NCBI GenBank assembly: GCA_036435485.1
Contig: CM071596.1
Coordinates: forward strand, 11,746,001-11,810,000
Direction: 5' to 3'
DNA: 64,000 nucleotides
From: Saposhnikovia divaricata
Lineage: Eukaryota > Streptophyta > Magnoliopsida > Apiales > Apiaceae
In this document: positions 10,467 to 22,688 of the stretch, in pieces
How positions within the stretch are numbered: position 1 is the stretch's first letter
How the letters are laid out: every line of letters begins with the position of its first letter
The notes under the pieces: generated by a model
Seen by the model: only the letters and a program-made list of their open reading frames with translations
What the model was told of the DNA's origin: nothing
The model's database searches: none
Program-made: the position numbers and the translations under genes

Positions 10467-11269
10467 TTGACCGTGTACTGAATGATGTTCTTGTTTTTTT
10501 TTTTTATTAAAGATTGAATCTCTTTGGTTATCCTAGTCAATGTGGCTTGATTTTTATGCTATAATCTTCTTCTTTTGTGTTGATGTTCCCTTTGTTGTAT
10601 AATAATACGTTTCGACAATTTCATTTCTGTAATTTTTTATGCGATATCTCTACAAGAGCTGAGTTCGAAGCTGTTGGTGTTTTCAATTTGCCAAAGTTAA
10701 CACCAATGTTCTTCTTTGATCGTTGTAACTTTAAAATTTGATTTCCTTGTTGATTGCCTGCGGCAAACAAGCTAAACTCATAAATTCTCGTCAGGTATAA
10801 TGCTTAGATATACTTTTATACTTGTATAAATTCTCGTTAGGTATAATGCTTAGATGTTCTTCTTGGGTCACTACTTGTCTGTACTTGACCGCTCAATTTG
10901 GAGACTCCAGCTTATTCACACCAGATTTGATAGCTATATCTTTAGATGTCGTGAATCCAGCACCATATTTTCTTCAGCTAATTGCCTAATTATGAGTCAA
11001 TATAAGTTATGACAAGCTTGTAGAGTTTGGATTCCATTTATGCATTCACTCTAAGCACAGTGTATGTTGAAATCCTTACATTTTTTGATAAAGCAATTAG
11101 CATATCATTCATAGATGATGTAAAGTAAGGGATAAACAGATACTTTACATAAAATCTCTCTCGCACGTATCTATTCCCATGAAATGAGGTGGGAACAGAG
11201 GAGTGTAGTATTTCAGTGTTAACAAAGATGGTGGTAACTTTCAACCGACATAGTGTGCGAGGAGAGCAG

Positions 11270-11546
11270 TAAACATATAATGCACTAAAAACGAAACTTA
11301 CTCAGTTATAATACCACTCAAAGTGGTGTCTGAGGAGGGTAGATGTACGCAGACCCCATGCCCCTATACAATAGGGAGGCTGTTTCCGAAGGACCCCCGG
11401 CCAAATACAAATACAAATACAAAGAAAGGAAACTAATACAAACTAAACTCACACAAACCCAGGGGTCGAACCCTTGACCTCCTACAAAGGAGACAAGGGT
11501 TCAACCCACTGCACCAACATGTTGTTGGCTAAACATATAATGCACT
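11270..11546 (-). mobile_element. tRNA-derived SINE with 17-bp target duplication
   Basis: The 243-bp body (11287-11529) is on the minus strand. Its 5' end starts GCCAACAACATGTTGG and contains pol III promoter boxes TGGTGCAGTGG (A box) and GGGTTCGACCC (B box). The tRNA-unrelated 3' part includes GGCCGGGGGTCC and GTCTGCGTACATCTACCC, typical of plant SINEs, and it ends in a T-rich tail. It is flanked by perfect direct repeats TAAACATATAATGCACT at 11270-11286 and 11530-11546, the signature of LINE-mediated insertion. Confidence 0.95.
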
Positions 11547-13132
11547 GGTATATTTAATTATATTTACGGTAAGCACATCAATTGAACGGATGGCTCACCT
11601 TGATGAGCTCTCAATGCTGCTTGTCACTGAATTCGACTCAGGTTTTATGTAATGGCTGTCCTAACTTGTGAGAAGTCGTGGAGTATCCATATCACTGCAG
11701 CCTCCAAGGTAAAATATTTACTTGATTAAGTTTTGAACTCGCTCTCTTATTTTCGAATTTCTATATTATTTTTGGGGTTTCAATTTGTATATATTTGAGT
11801 TTTGATCCAGGCGTCTGGCACAACTTTTTGTGATGGTAACGAGTTTCAGGGCATGGTGAATTACATATGCAGGTCACCATATTCAATGCTTAACTTTACT
11901 TGATTCCTAAGTCAACTTGCCTAGTTGACTGAGTTTGATACCTATGGCTTCTGCCACTCATAAACTAGTAACTACTACTTGTCATCTTGATATAGGTATT
12001 AGGTTTGTCTTTCTTGTGTCTTTGATGCTTTTGATCTTCTCCGTTATAAAGCTCTGGAGGAACTCTGGTGAACTTGTAGGAAATGTCCTTTGGTCACAAC
12101 TACATTATTTATGTTAATGGTGTAGCGTTAGATAATCCAAGTACGGAATAGTTTTTTTCTTACGATTTAGCATGGTTTACAGTGATAATTTTATCAATAT
12201 CCATTATCTGTTTTGACGTGTAATTTTATTCATGTTAATGGCATAGCATTAGAGAATCCAGATACAAATACTTGTTTTTACTTTTTAGCGTGGTCAGCGG
12301 CGAAACTACATTGGGCCGAGCACATGTCTCGACCCACCTTGAAATTCTTGGTTAATTAATATATACATGTATAGTAAATTTGTAATGTATCTCGTTTTGA
12401 TTTTTGGTACTGTTCATTATAAACGATTGACTTTTAATTTACGCATAATTTATAAAATAAAATATAATTATAAGTGTTTTTGTTTGATTCATATTTGTGA
12501 GTACTTTAATACAGTGAAATTTTTATATTTAATACTAATACAAAATTAAAGTATTAAATACGACTTGGTCACTTTAGCCAAACAATTTTTTTTTGTACTT
12601 CGACCCACCGTGGATTTTACTCCTGTGTCCGTCACAGTATGTGGCTGATAATGATAATTTTTTATAATAACTAATCAATTTCAGTTTTCAATGTATTTTT
12701 GGATTGAACTTGTTGACACTTGACTTTGTTAAGTTTCTTGATATGGGTTTGGAATATTCGTGACATAGAATTTGATACGGAATAGGACAAGCTAAAACCA
12801 ACAATTTAACGTTCTGATCAGATGAAGCGTGGTTACCAGATGCTGAAAGCTGGTCGGGTTAAGCAGTAGTTGTATGTGTAAATACCAATCAGTTGTTGGA
12901 ACTTGAGCACTGCTGTGAGCTAAAGTTGCTGTTGTTTTTTTATTTAAAATTGAGAGAATTCTTGATGGATGGGGAGAAGTCAGCTCTCCTGTCAAGCATC
13001 TTGAGAAATTAGTAGAAAAAATAAAATGAAAACCTACGAATGTGGAGGTTGATCTTTTCAATATAGAGAGGTGCTACTAATAGTTACTACTACTACTACT
13101 ACACTGGCCGGGAGTGGAGATTGACGGCACTG
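11547..13132. other. intergenic, no firm gene
   Basis: AT-rich sequence. A 62-base stretch at 11811-11872 is open and bounded by AG and GT, so could be an old exon, but I do not recognise it. Around 12290-12640 two segments (CATTGGGCCGAGCACATGTC and CGACCCACCGTGGATTTTAC) look like the ends of a degraded DNA transposon; the boundaries are unclear. A short ACT-repeat lies at about 13080-13102. Confidence 0.5.
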
Positions 13133-13584
13133 CAGAGTCGGCCTTGGGCATGTGCGACATGTTCGATCGCACAAGGCACTTCATTTTACTAGGGTACATT
13201 TTTTTAGGTAGGTGTATATATATATATGTATGTATATTTTATTTGGAAAAAAAAAAAGTTAAGTTTAATTTTAAAGGTTAAAAAAATTTGTAAATGAGAA
13301 AAAAGTTGAAAATAGTGTTGTCAAAATAATTAAAAAATTATTATATTGAGCAAAATAAGAAAATATTATACTTACACACAATTTTGCTTTCAAATTTCAA
13401 CTAATACTAATTATTTTTATTGTTAACCGTGTAGACTATAAATATCATTAAAGTTATTAAATGTTTTTTTATAAATTTCAGTTAATGTTTAATATTTTAT
13501 GTAGTTGTTAAAAAAATTTATTAGTATTATGGTACTTTTTTTTTTGTTTTGCACAGGACATCCAAAATCTCAGAACCGACTCTG
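13133..13584. mobile_element. possible MITE-like element, CAGAGTCGG inverted ends
   Basis: Nine-base inverted ends CAGAGTCGG / CCGACTCTG enclose about 450 bp of very AT-rich DNA without an ORF. The CAG start resembles hAT ends, but the flanks (CGGCACTG and AATGGCAC) share only GGCAC out of register, so a clean duplication cannot be shown. Low confidence. Confidence 0.35.
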
Positions 13585-13810
13585 AATGGCACGAATCATT
13601 AAACATAGTTTTGTTCTTGACAAAAGAACTTAAGCCTAGCTATACATGTTGCTTTTGTCAAAAAATGTACTCCTTATATGCATGCAGCATGCTAAATGGA
13701 TACAAGTGTCCACCTCAATTATTACATACGGGAAGTTAGTAAAGATGCAGTGATGACTGATGATGAATAATCACCGACGGTTCATAGTAGATCGGTACCG
13801 GTTTCCCTTT

Positions 13811-14272
13811 TGATAATTCCCACGGCTGATTAGAGGCTTCCGATCATCGTTTTGGGTACTTTTCCGGAGGTACTTCACCTGAGTTTGGGTATCTGCAAAA
13901 CAATGATTGCCCGGGAGTGGTGGCCGTCAAGCACCTCCGGTGTGAGAATCAGTAATCGGAAATAATAATAACCAAGCTGGTGAGAATATATCGTGTGTGA
14001 AAAATATGTAGAGAGCTTTTGTATTGTAGGAGTTTTTTGTGTATGAAAGTTGTTTTTTTGTTTGTGTAGAATGAGGGTATTTATAGGTTGAGTTTCCCAA
14101 TCACTGTTACCCACTAGTTGTGCCGTTAAAGCTACAGTGAGCCACTATTGGAACAGTGATTGGTGTCCCCTCCTGACATACCGTGATTCTACCACTGAGC
14201 TACTTTAGTCAGATTTTGTCTGTTGCAACTGGGTGTCCTTGAATATTATATAGCCTCCTTGTCTTATGGAAT
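13811..14272 (-). repeat. Tat element left LTR (presumed 3' LTR)
   Basis: About 462 bp, beginning TGATAATTCCCACGG, and roughly 95% identical by eye to 46777-47241. The match ends at CTTATGGAA. The last two bases are TA here and CA in the right copy, consistent with a C-to-T change at the terminus. No good polypurine tract is visible next to it, which is the main doubt about its role. Confidence 0.85.
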
Positions 14273-15032
14273 ATTCTATCAATTAAATCTTTGTGTTACC
14301 TCCTCATTGTTCAAGGGGTAAGGTCATTGGAACAAGTGATATCTGTTAACAAGCAATAGCTTGGAATATATCGGTGAATTTTCCTTTCCAACTAGATACG
14401 GCTACTTTGTGGAGTCTTATCGACAAGTAGTATACTTGGGGAAAGGGGAACGAACTTTATGATTCAGAGTCGTGGAAGTTATTTGAACTAGGAGCCGCTT
14501 AAGTGGCCGAGTGGCGCCGGTCCAGCAATGGCCCAACCGTTGGCCGGGGGGTTCCAGAGGGCGGTTGACAAGTAAATCCGTCGGTACTTCCTTCTACATG
14601 TAGAGAACAAAAAGTGGGGAGCATAACAAGCGACTGATCATCGTAAATGTTGTGTCTCCTGGCGCGTCAATGCTCCCGTAATGAGTTCATCTTCCAAAGT
14701 GGAAATTTTCTGCAACATCACCACTGTTGGCAGGGTGAAGAAGTGTTCGAAACTGGAATTGCATATTTTTCCTGCAATTTCCCTTTTGCGAAATATGAGA
14801 TTATCTTGCATATCTTTGTCATAACAAATATTTCCACATATTGCATATGTTGAGTTACCTTGTAACTTCATCGTATATTTTATACTGGCATCATGTTCAC
14901 TAATGCATGGCATATGGTTTCAAAGATATTTGAACTGCGATACACATATATCAATACTGTTCTATTATATATTGTTGGTGGGCTATTGTTCACCCTTGCT
15001 TATTTATTATGTCACAACAACAGCTAGGACAC
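14273..15032 (+). promoter_or_regulatory. Tat 3' region upstream of the antisense gene; no ORF
   Basis: The stretch is largely non-coding. It includes a GC-richer patch (14490-14570, GGCCGAGTGGCGCCGG...) and an AT-rich TATATATTG at about 14965-14972, roughly 65 bp before the antisense gene's ATG at 15033. It is probably promoter and leader for that gene; this is inferred from position only. Confidence 0.4.
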
Positions 15033-15075
15033 ATGGCTCGCGTAAGGCGCACTCGGCGCAAGCAGGTTACCCCAC
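15033..15075 (+). pseudogene. first 43 bases of the Tat antisense gene, cut by the Athila insertion
   Basis: ATG at 15033 starts MARVRRTRRKQVTP. The coding frame stops at the Athila target site CCCAC (15071-15075). It resumes in the same frame at 37487 on the far side of the nest, where 41 more bases lead to a GAG|GT donor at 37527/37528. Together the two pieces give a 28-codon, Arg-rich first exon. The uninterrupted frame across the empty site supports this as genuine coding sequence before the insertion. Confidence 0.6.
15071..15075. repeat. Athila target site duplication, left copy (CCCAC)
   Basis: CCCAC precedes the LTR start TGATAAGTGG at 15076 and recurs at 37482-37486 directly after the far LTR end ...GCGAACA. 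A 5-bp duplication is normal for Ty3/gypsy integration. It shows that 15076-37481 descends from one insertion. Confidence 0.95.
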
Positions 15076-17132
15076 TGATAAGTGGATTTTATATCCACTT
15101 ATTTTGCACTAATTGGACCTAGATTGGTGGTTTATCCTTAAATATGTTGTGTCTTTTAATTCGTTTTTGTTGATGAATTATTTGTTGTGCAGAACTCGCA
15201 ACTTTAGGTATTGTGGCAATAAAAGGCTAAAAACGGTGGATTTCTATCTCAATTTTATCAAGTGGACTGGCTACGAGGAAAAAGAATTATCATAAAAAAA
15301 TTCTGAGTGATATATTCTTAAATCTAGAACCCCGGTTGGAATTGTTATATTTTTCGTTAAGCGAAAGGAGTCCGGTTTCAGATCCTCAATTAACCGCATC
15401 TCAGGACTTAATGATTCATTTATATTAACAAATATTTTATTTAATTAGAAAATTATAATTATAAATATCTCATAATATTAGATATTTATTTTTATAATTT
15501 CTGAATTAAATTAAATATTTGTTAATTAAAAATTATAAGTTAAAAAAAACAAAAAAACAAAAAAAAACAAAAAGAAAGGAATTATGTGCATTTTTCTTAG
15601 CAGGTGGCCAAGAACAATTCACTAAAGTAATACAAGTGATGTGTCGGCAATAATTAGTAGCAAAGAAAGGAATTGTGTCAAAGTGCAAAAATTCTGTCGG
15701 CCAGTTCCTATATTCAGTCCACGCGCCTTGTGTCGCGTGCTGTGCACGCGCCCCTGAATGTCCTATAATCTTCGCGCGTGTGTAGCACGCGCCTGGCCTG
15801 AGAGTGAGGAACTGCTGTCGGCTGGAGGCAGTAGTGGAATGGGTTTGGTGTGTTGGTTTTTTTCGGCAGATTGTGCTGATTGCTTTTTATTTGTTTTAAT
15901 TTCTTGATTTCTTTTTAATTTTTTTTCATTTTTATTTTATTATTTTTGTGTTCAAATTTTTGCTATAAATAGGCCTAGATCTTGAGCTTATTTCCACACA
16001 AGAATTTGGAGAGCAACATTCTCTCTTGTAATTCTCTCTAGTTCTTGTAATATTAAGTTTGTTTTTATACACTTTAATTTTTAGCAAATTTAGTATAAGT
16101 GTTATTTTGGTTGAAGAAATTACGGGAATTATTTGGAGTGCTTTTCTCTTTCGGTGGAAGATATTTCGGTTTTATTTTCTAATTTCTTATTTTACAGGGA
16201 ATTATCGGAGTGCTCAGTAGAAATTATTTCGGTTTCATTTTCTAATTTTTATTTTACAGGGAATTATCGGAGTGCTCGTTTCTTGCAGTGAAAATTATTC
16301 CGGTTTTAGTTTCTAAACTCTTATAATTTTATATTTTATTCATGCAATTTTATACCATGTTTTCAATTAATCCCAAAATGACGATTCGTTCGATTATGAA
16401 CTAATCGCCATATTGGGATTCTAATGGATTTATTTACGTAATTTAGTAATTCGATGCCTTAATAAATTGTGTTATGATAAAATTTCAGATTGCCTAACGT
16501 GGTTGCGCTTAATTTATTAGATGCGTAGCTATCATCTAAATTATTAATTCTTAATGAATGCGAAAGTGGATTTGAGAATTTAGAATTTTCCATGTTAGCA
16601 CAGGTTCGTAATTATCATATATAATTACGATTAGTGGTAGGGTTTTGGATCACATCGCCCTGTGTAGCCAAAAATAAGGAATTTATTCGTAAACCAGTTA
16701 TGTTTTCAAATCTTATAGACATATAGGGTCTAGGCATAAATGGTGTTCACGCAACTTCTATCTTTTTAAGTGGATGTTTGTATGGTTTGATATAAGTTAA
16801 GGCTGAAAGGCGCTTATATTAGTTTCGTGTTCCCGGCTAGCTTTCATAATTATCAGAATCACTTTAAATTAAGGCATCAATTCTAAATGAAATAAATAAT
16901 GAAATTAGAATCCCATGTTTATCTCATATATAAAATCTTATCATATTTAGTCGTTATTTCATTAATTAATTGTGATTTGAACAAACCAACCATTTCGTTG
17001 TTCAGGCTTCTATAATTAACCGAACGTTGTTGAATAAACATATTTAATTAAATACACCAAGTCTTCGTGGGAACGATCGTTATTTCCCTTGCTTTTGGAC
17101 TGCGTATACTTGCGTAGAGAAAATAGCGAACA
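15076..17132 (+). repeat. Athila copy A 5' LTR
   Basis: 2057 bp, TGATAAGTGG... to ...AAAATAGCGAACA. It is nearly identical to 24168-26219 and 33272-35870 (inverted) and to 35871-37481. A TATA-like CTATAAATAGG at 15963-15973 lies about 50 bp before a TTCTCTCTTGTAATTC stretch and is a plausible core promoter. The TTATTTTACAGGGAATTATCGGAGTGCTC block is tandemly repeated at 16190-16280. Confidence 0.95.
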
Positions 17133-17138
17133 AGTTTT

Positions 17139-17156
17139 TGGCGCCGCTGCCGGGGA
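17139..17156 (+). other. Athila copy A primer binding site
   Basis: TGGCGCCGCTGCCGGGGA lies seven bases after the LTR end. It matches the tRNA-Asp-type priming sequence of Athila elements, with one base different from the common TGGCGCCGTTGCCGGGGA. Confidence 0.9.
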
Positions 17157-17268
17157 CTCGGTGTTATTTTGTTTATTTGTTTTACTACAATAGAAGTTAA
17201 TTTGTTTGACTTGAACATTTTATCTTATATTTTGAAGTGATTATTTGTGTTCAGATACTTGGATTTTT

Positions 17269-18990
17269 ATGCTAACACGTGCTAAAGCATTAAAAGCCAA
17301 GCAAGTACTTAAACTAGCAAATACTCACAAGATGGACGGAGAAGCCGAAGTAGTTGCACCTGCAACAGCAAGGGCTTTAATGGACTACTCGCAACCGAAG
17401 ATTGATGACATTCAGTCAAGTATCATTCGTCCAGCAATTGCGGCTCCGACATTTGAAATTAAATCTAGCACTATTCAGATGGTGTAGAATCAAGTACAGT
17501 ACGGAGGAACTGCAGCGGAAGATCCTAACTTACACATTAGGAACTTCATAGAAATATGCGACACATTTAGATTCAACAATGTGTCAGATGATGCTGTGAA
17601 GTTGAGACTCTTCCTGTTTTCCTTGAGAGACAAGGCCAAGGGTTGGTTACACTCTCTGCCACCGGGATCTATCACCACTTGGGCTGATCTAGCTCAAAAG
17701 TTTCTTAGCAAATTTTTCCCCATGGCAAAGACTGCATCTATAAGGAATGCTATCACGCAATTTTCTCAACAGTCTGGTGAATCTTTATGTGAAGCGTGGG
17801 AAAGATACAAGGAAATGCTGCGGCAATGCCCTCATCATGGCATGCCAAATTGGATGGTCATAAACTGTTTCTATAATGGACTAGGATTGCAATCAAGGCC
17901 AATGGTAGATGCAGCTTCAGGGGGAGCATTATGGGCTAAAAGTTATGAGGAGGCCTACGATCTTATCGAGATGATGGCAGCTAATGAATATCAAAATCCA
18001 ACTCAGAGGATGCCACAACAGAAGGTAGCAGGAATTCTTAATGTCGACAAGGCCACTTCCTTAGCAGCTCAGATAGAGGCTTTGAACTTGAAAATAGACT
18101 CTTTGACAGCACAAGGATTTCATCAAGTTGCCAGTGTTTGTGAGTTGTGTGCGGGCGCACATGAATCAAACCAATGTGCCATCTCAAACGAGTCGGTTCA
18201 ATTCGTAAGCAATTTCCAAAGACAGCAACAGCCAGCTCTAAATTCCTACCATCCGAACAACCGAAATCATCCAAATTTCAGTTGGAGCAATAATCAAGGA
18301 GGAGCGCAACAATCAAATCAGCCCTACCAACAATTTCAAAATCAGCAGTTTGGAGCTAGGCCATATAATCCATCTGGATTCCAGCAACAGTAGGGGCACC
18401 AATATCAGCAACAATATGCCCCACGACAATTTCAACCCCCAGGATTTCAACAACAATCCTATGGGAATTCTGGGCAATCATCTTCTAGTGAAAAGGCAGA
18501 ATTTGAGGAGTTGAGGTTGGCGTCCAAAAGCCAAGCGGCTTCTATTAAAAATCTGGAAACTCAATTGGGACAACTCGCTAGTTTCATGATGAGCCGACCA
18601 CAAGGAACACTCCCCAGTGATACTGAAGCTAATCCGGGGAGAAAGAACAACCAAGAGCACATTAAAGCCATCACTTTAAGATCGGGAAAAGTCACAGAAG
18701 GCAATGAATTGGAAAGAGCAAAAAGAATTCTGCCCGATGAAAAAACAGTGAACGTGGGAGATACCGAGGACAAGGGTAAGGCTCCAATTTCAAGCACGGA
18801 GGTAGAAGAAAGTGTACCACCTCCTAAACAATCAGTCCTTGCACAGAAAGAAGCAGAAGAGCATGTCTATCCACCTCCGCCATTTCCTCGACGTTTGCAA
18901 AAATAGAAACTGGACAAGCAGTTTGGCAAATTTCTTGAAGTCTTTAAGAAATTACATATCAACATTCCATTTGCTGAAGCCCTGGAGCAA
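17269..18990 (+). pseudogene. Athila copy A gag (three CAG-to-TAG stops)
   Basis: Starts at ATG 17269 (MLTRAKALKAKQ). The retrotransposon gag domain covers roughly 17520-17980 (KLRLFLFSLRDKAKGWLHSL, then ESLCEAWERYKEMLRQCPHH). Next come a zinc-knuckle-like CELCAGAHESNQC and a Gln/Asn/Pro-rich stretch. TAG stops lie at 17485, 18391 and 18904. In copy B each of these codons is CAG, so all three are single C-to-T changes in a CHG context. The later part, a Lys/Glu-rich linker, leads into protease in the same frame. Confidence 0.92.
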
Positions 18991-21900
18991 ATGCCGAGTT
19001 ATGCCAAGTTTATGAAGGGCATTCTATCGAGAAAAGTAAAACTTGAGGACTTAGAAACTGTTGCTTTGACAGAGGAGTGTAGCGCGGTATTGCAACAAAA
19101 CTTACCGCCTAAGCTAAAAGATCCTGGAAGTTTCACCATTCCATGCACCATTGGGAATTTGTCTTTTGACAAATGTTTATGTGATTTGGGAGCAAGCATC
19201 AACCTCATGCCATACTCAGTTTTCTTACAACTTGGCCTTCCTGAGCCAAACCCGACGAACATGTCACTTCAGTTAGCTGATCGCTCTATCACTTATCCTC
19301 GGGGAATTGTTGAAGATGTCCTAGTGAAAGTAGACAAACTTATCTTTCCAGCTGATTTTGTCATACTGGATTTCGAAGAGGACAAGAAGATTCCGATCAT
19401 TCTTGGTAGACCATTCTTGGCGACAGGACAAACGTTGATTGACGTCCAAAAGGGGGAACTTACAATGAGAGTGCATGATCAAAATGTCACCTTCAATGTT
19501 TTCAAAGCCATGAAGTTTCCAACAGAAGAAGAACAGTGTCTGAAGGTAGACTTGATTGAGTCTACGGTACAAGAAAAGTTGGATCACATGTTCATGAATG
19601 ACACTTTGGAAAGGGCCCTCAGTGGAAAGTATTCATTAGATGAAGATGATATAGATGAACAATTGCAATATCTGGATGCTTTGCCGTGGCAAAGAAAATT
19701 TGAAAGACCAGTTGAATCATTGGATCTGCGAGAACTAAAGGGGCCGCATCAACAAATGAAACCATCTATCGAGGAAGCTCCAACTCTAGAGCTCAAACCA
19801 CTTCCTAATCACTTAAAGTATGCTTCTCTTGGTGAATCATCTACCTTACCTGTGATTATATCTGCTAACCTTTCAGACTCTGAGGAAGACAAGCTTTTAA
19901 GAGTCCTGAGGGAATTCAAAACAGCCATTGGTTGGACCCTAGCGGATATCAAAGGCATCAGCCCAGCTTATTGTCAACATAAAATTCCATTGGAAGAAGG
20001 TAGTAAACCAACAGTGGAGCATCAAAGGCGGTTAAATCCTCTTATGAAAGAGGTAGTGAAGAAAGAAATCATCAAGTGGCTGGATGCAGGGATTATCTAT
20101 CCCATTTCTGACAGTGCATGGGTGAGTCCAGTGCAATGTGTGCCGAAGAAAGGAGGCATGACTGTGATTACCAATGAAAAGAATGAACTCATCTCTACTC
20201 GCACAGTCACCGGTTGGCGAATCTGCATGGACTACCGGAAATTGAATAAAGCCACAAGGAAGGATCATTTTCCCCTTCCTTTCATTGATCAAATGCTAGA
20301 TAGACTAGCCGGCCATGATTATTACTTCCTTCTGGATGGTTATTCTGGATATAACCAAATCTGCATTGCTCCTGAGGATCAGGAGAAAACAACATTTACA
20401 TGCCCGTTCGGCACTTTCGCCTTTCGGCGGGTTTCTTTTGGCTTGTGTGGAGCACCTGGTACCTTTCAAAGGTGCATGATGGCCATCTTCTCAGACATGA
20501 TTGGCAAGACTGTTGAAGTCTTCATGGATGACTTCTCGGTATTCGGTCTATCTTTTGATGAATGCTTGCAAAATCTTGGCTCGGTGCTGAAGAGATGCGT
20601 GGAAACTAACCTAGTGCTCAATTGGGAGAAGTGCCACTTTATGGTACAAGAAGGAACTATTCTCGGGCACAAGGTGTCAAGGAAGGGTCTAGAAGTGGAC
20701 AGAGCAAAGATAGAAGCTATTGAAAAGCTGCCGCCACCTAATTCAGTGCGAGGGATTCGCAGTTTCCTTGGGCACGCAGGTTTCTACAGGCGTTTTATCA
20801 AGGACTTCGCAAAAATTTCCAAACCTTTGTGTCAGCTGCTGGAAAAAGATATTCATTTCAAATTTGACCAAGAATGTCTTACAGCGTTCGAGACTCTGAA
20901 GAAGAAATTGATTTCAGCACCCGTGATCATTGCTCCAGACTGGAGTGATCCTTTCGCTATGATGTGTGATGCTAACGATTACGCAGTTGGGGCCGTTCTT
21001 GGCCAAAAGAAAAATAAAATGTTTCATGTCATCTATTATGCAAGCAAAACCCTCAGCGATGCTCAATTAAACTACACTACCACTGAGAATGAGCTGTTAG
21101 CCATAGTTTATGGTTTTGAAAAATTTCGTTCATACTTGCTTGGCGCAAAGGTGACTGTGTACACTGATCACGCGGCTGTCAGGTATCTGCTCTCTAAAAA
21201 GGACTCCAAACCTAGGTTGATTCGATGGATTCTGCTGCTGCAAGAATTCGATGTGGAGATCAAGGATAGAAAAGGGACAGAAAACCAAGTAGCCGACCAT
21301 CTCTCACGATTGGAAGACCTTGGGAAGACATCCCAAGACAAAACCGTCATTAATGAATCCTTTCCCGATGAACAGTTGTTTGGGATACAAGAAGAAGAGC
21401 CTTTGTTTGCAGACATTGTGAACTTTCTGGTGAGTCGAGTGATTCCTCCCGAGCTCTCTTTTGCACAAAGAAAGAAATTCTTGCATGAAGTCAAATGGTA
21501 TCGTTGGGACGAACCATATCTGTTTAAACAAGGAGCCGATCAGGTGATTAGGAGATGTGTGCCATACAGTGAAACAGAGGCTATTCTAAGGGATTATCAC
21601 GCCACGACATATGGTGGCCATTATGGAAGTGAAAAGACCGCAACTCGAATTCTTCAAGCGGGATTTTTTGGCCATCCCTTTTTAAGGATGCCCATCAGTT
21701 TGTGCTGAAGTGTGATCATTGTCAGCTTGTTGGTAACATATCTAGGAGGGATGAGATGCCCCTCAATATAATGCTAGAAGTGGAAATCTTCGATGTTTGG
21801 GGCATCGATTTCATGGGACAATTCATTTCCTCATGTAACAACCAATACATCTTGCTGGCCGTTGATTATGTTTCCAAATGGGTTGAAGTCAAGGCACTTC

Positions 21901-22688
21901 CGACCAATGATGCCAATGTCGTACTCAATTTCCTTCACAAAAACATCTTCACAAGATTCGGCACTCCTCGAGTAATCATAAGCGATGAAGGTACTCACTT
22001 TTGCAATCGCAAATTTACTAATCTTATGGCAAGGTACAACATCAACCACCGAGTATCTACGGCATACCACCCGCAAACCAATGGCCAAGCCGAGGTATAT
22101 AATCGCGAGATTAAGCGCATTCTGGAAAAAGTAGTGAGTCCTTCGAGAAAGGATTGGTCTTTAAAACTCGATGAAGCCGCATGGGCTTATCGTACAGCAT
22201 ATAAAACGCCCTTGGGTATGTCACCATATCAGCTTGTCTATGGGAAGGCTTGTCATCTGCCTGCCGAACTAGAGCACAAAGCTTATTGGGCACTGAAGAA
22301 GTTGAACTTTGACTTATCGGCTACAGGTGAGAAAAGAATGCTTCAGATTAATGAACTGGATGAGTTTCGGCTACAGGCTTATGAAAATCACAAGTTATAC
22401 AAGGAGAAGGTCAAAAGATGGCATGACAGACGTTTGGTGCAAAAGTCTTTTGTACCGGGACAGTTAGTCTTGCTTTTCAACTCTCGTCTCAGACTCTTCC
22501 CAGGGAAACTTAAGTCAAGGTGGTCAGGGCCATTCATGGTTAAAACAGTGTTTCCACATGGTGCAGTGGAAATTTTTGATAAAACACCGAAAGCGGCTTT
22601 CAAAGTAAATGGACAAAGGTTGAAGCCATATTTTGGTGAACATGTGAATCGCGAAGCGGAAACCGCGGTTCTTGGTACTACCAATTGA
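18991..22688 (+). pseudogene. Athila copy A pol: protease, RT, RNase H, integrase (one frameshift)
   Basis: Protease: CLCDLGASINLMPYSVF (about 19180), the Athila variant of D-S/T-G. RT: WRICMDYRKLNKATRKDHFP and the active-site motif VFMDDFSVFG (about 20515-20545). RNase H: IIYYASKTLSDAQLNYTTTE and VYTDHAAVRYL. Integrase: zinc region with HYGSEKTATRILQAGF and CDHCQLVG, catalytic WGIDFMGQF, IISDEGTHFCN and NGQAEVYNREIK. One base is missing at about 21667 relative to copy B (GGATTTTTTGG against GGATTTTATTGG), splitting pol before the integrase zinc Cys pair. No env-like ORF follows. Confidence 0.95.

Larger units (their letters stand above)
8972..11269. other. intergenic, AT-rich, no firm gene
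   Basis: No convincing gene is seen. Within it are a short open stretch at 9890-10168 and a 41-bp tandem duplication at 10385-10466, described separately. The remainder is AT-rich single-copy-looking sequence with poly-T and poly-A runs. Confidence 0.6.

Noticed and set aside
12290..12640. Possible degraded DNA transposon with GGGCCGAGCACATG and CGACCCACCGTGG ends
   Set aside because: Inverted similarity is weak and no target duplication could be aligned.
13811..14272. Interpretation as an isolated solo LTR
   Set aside because: No target duplication fits a solo LTR (CCTTT on the left, TTCTA or ATTAA on the right). Element length and the shared CCTTT beyond 47246 fit better with one large Tat element, though not conclusively.
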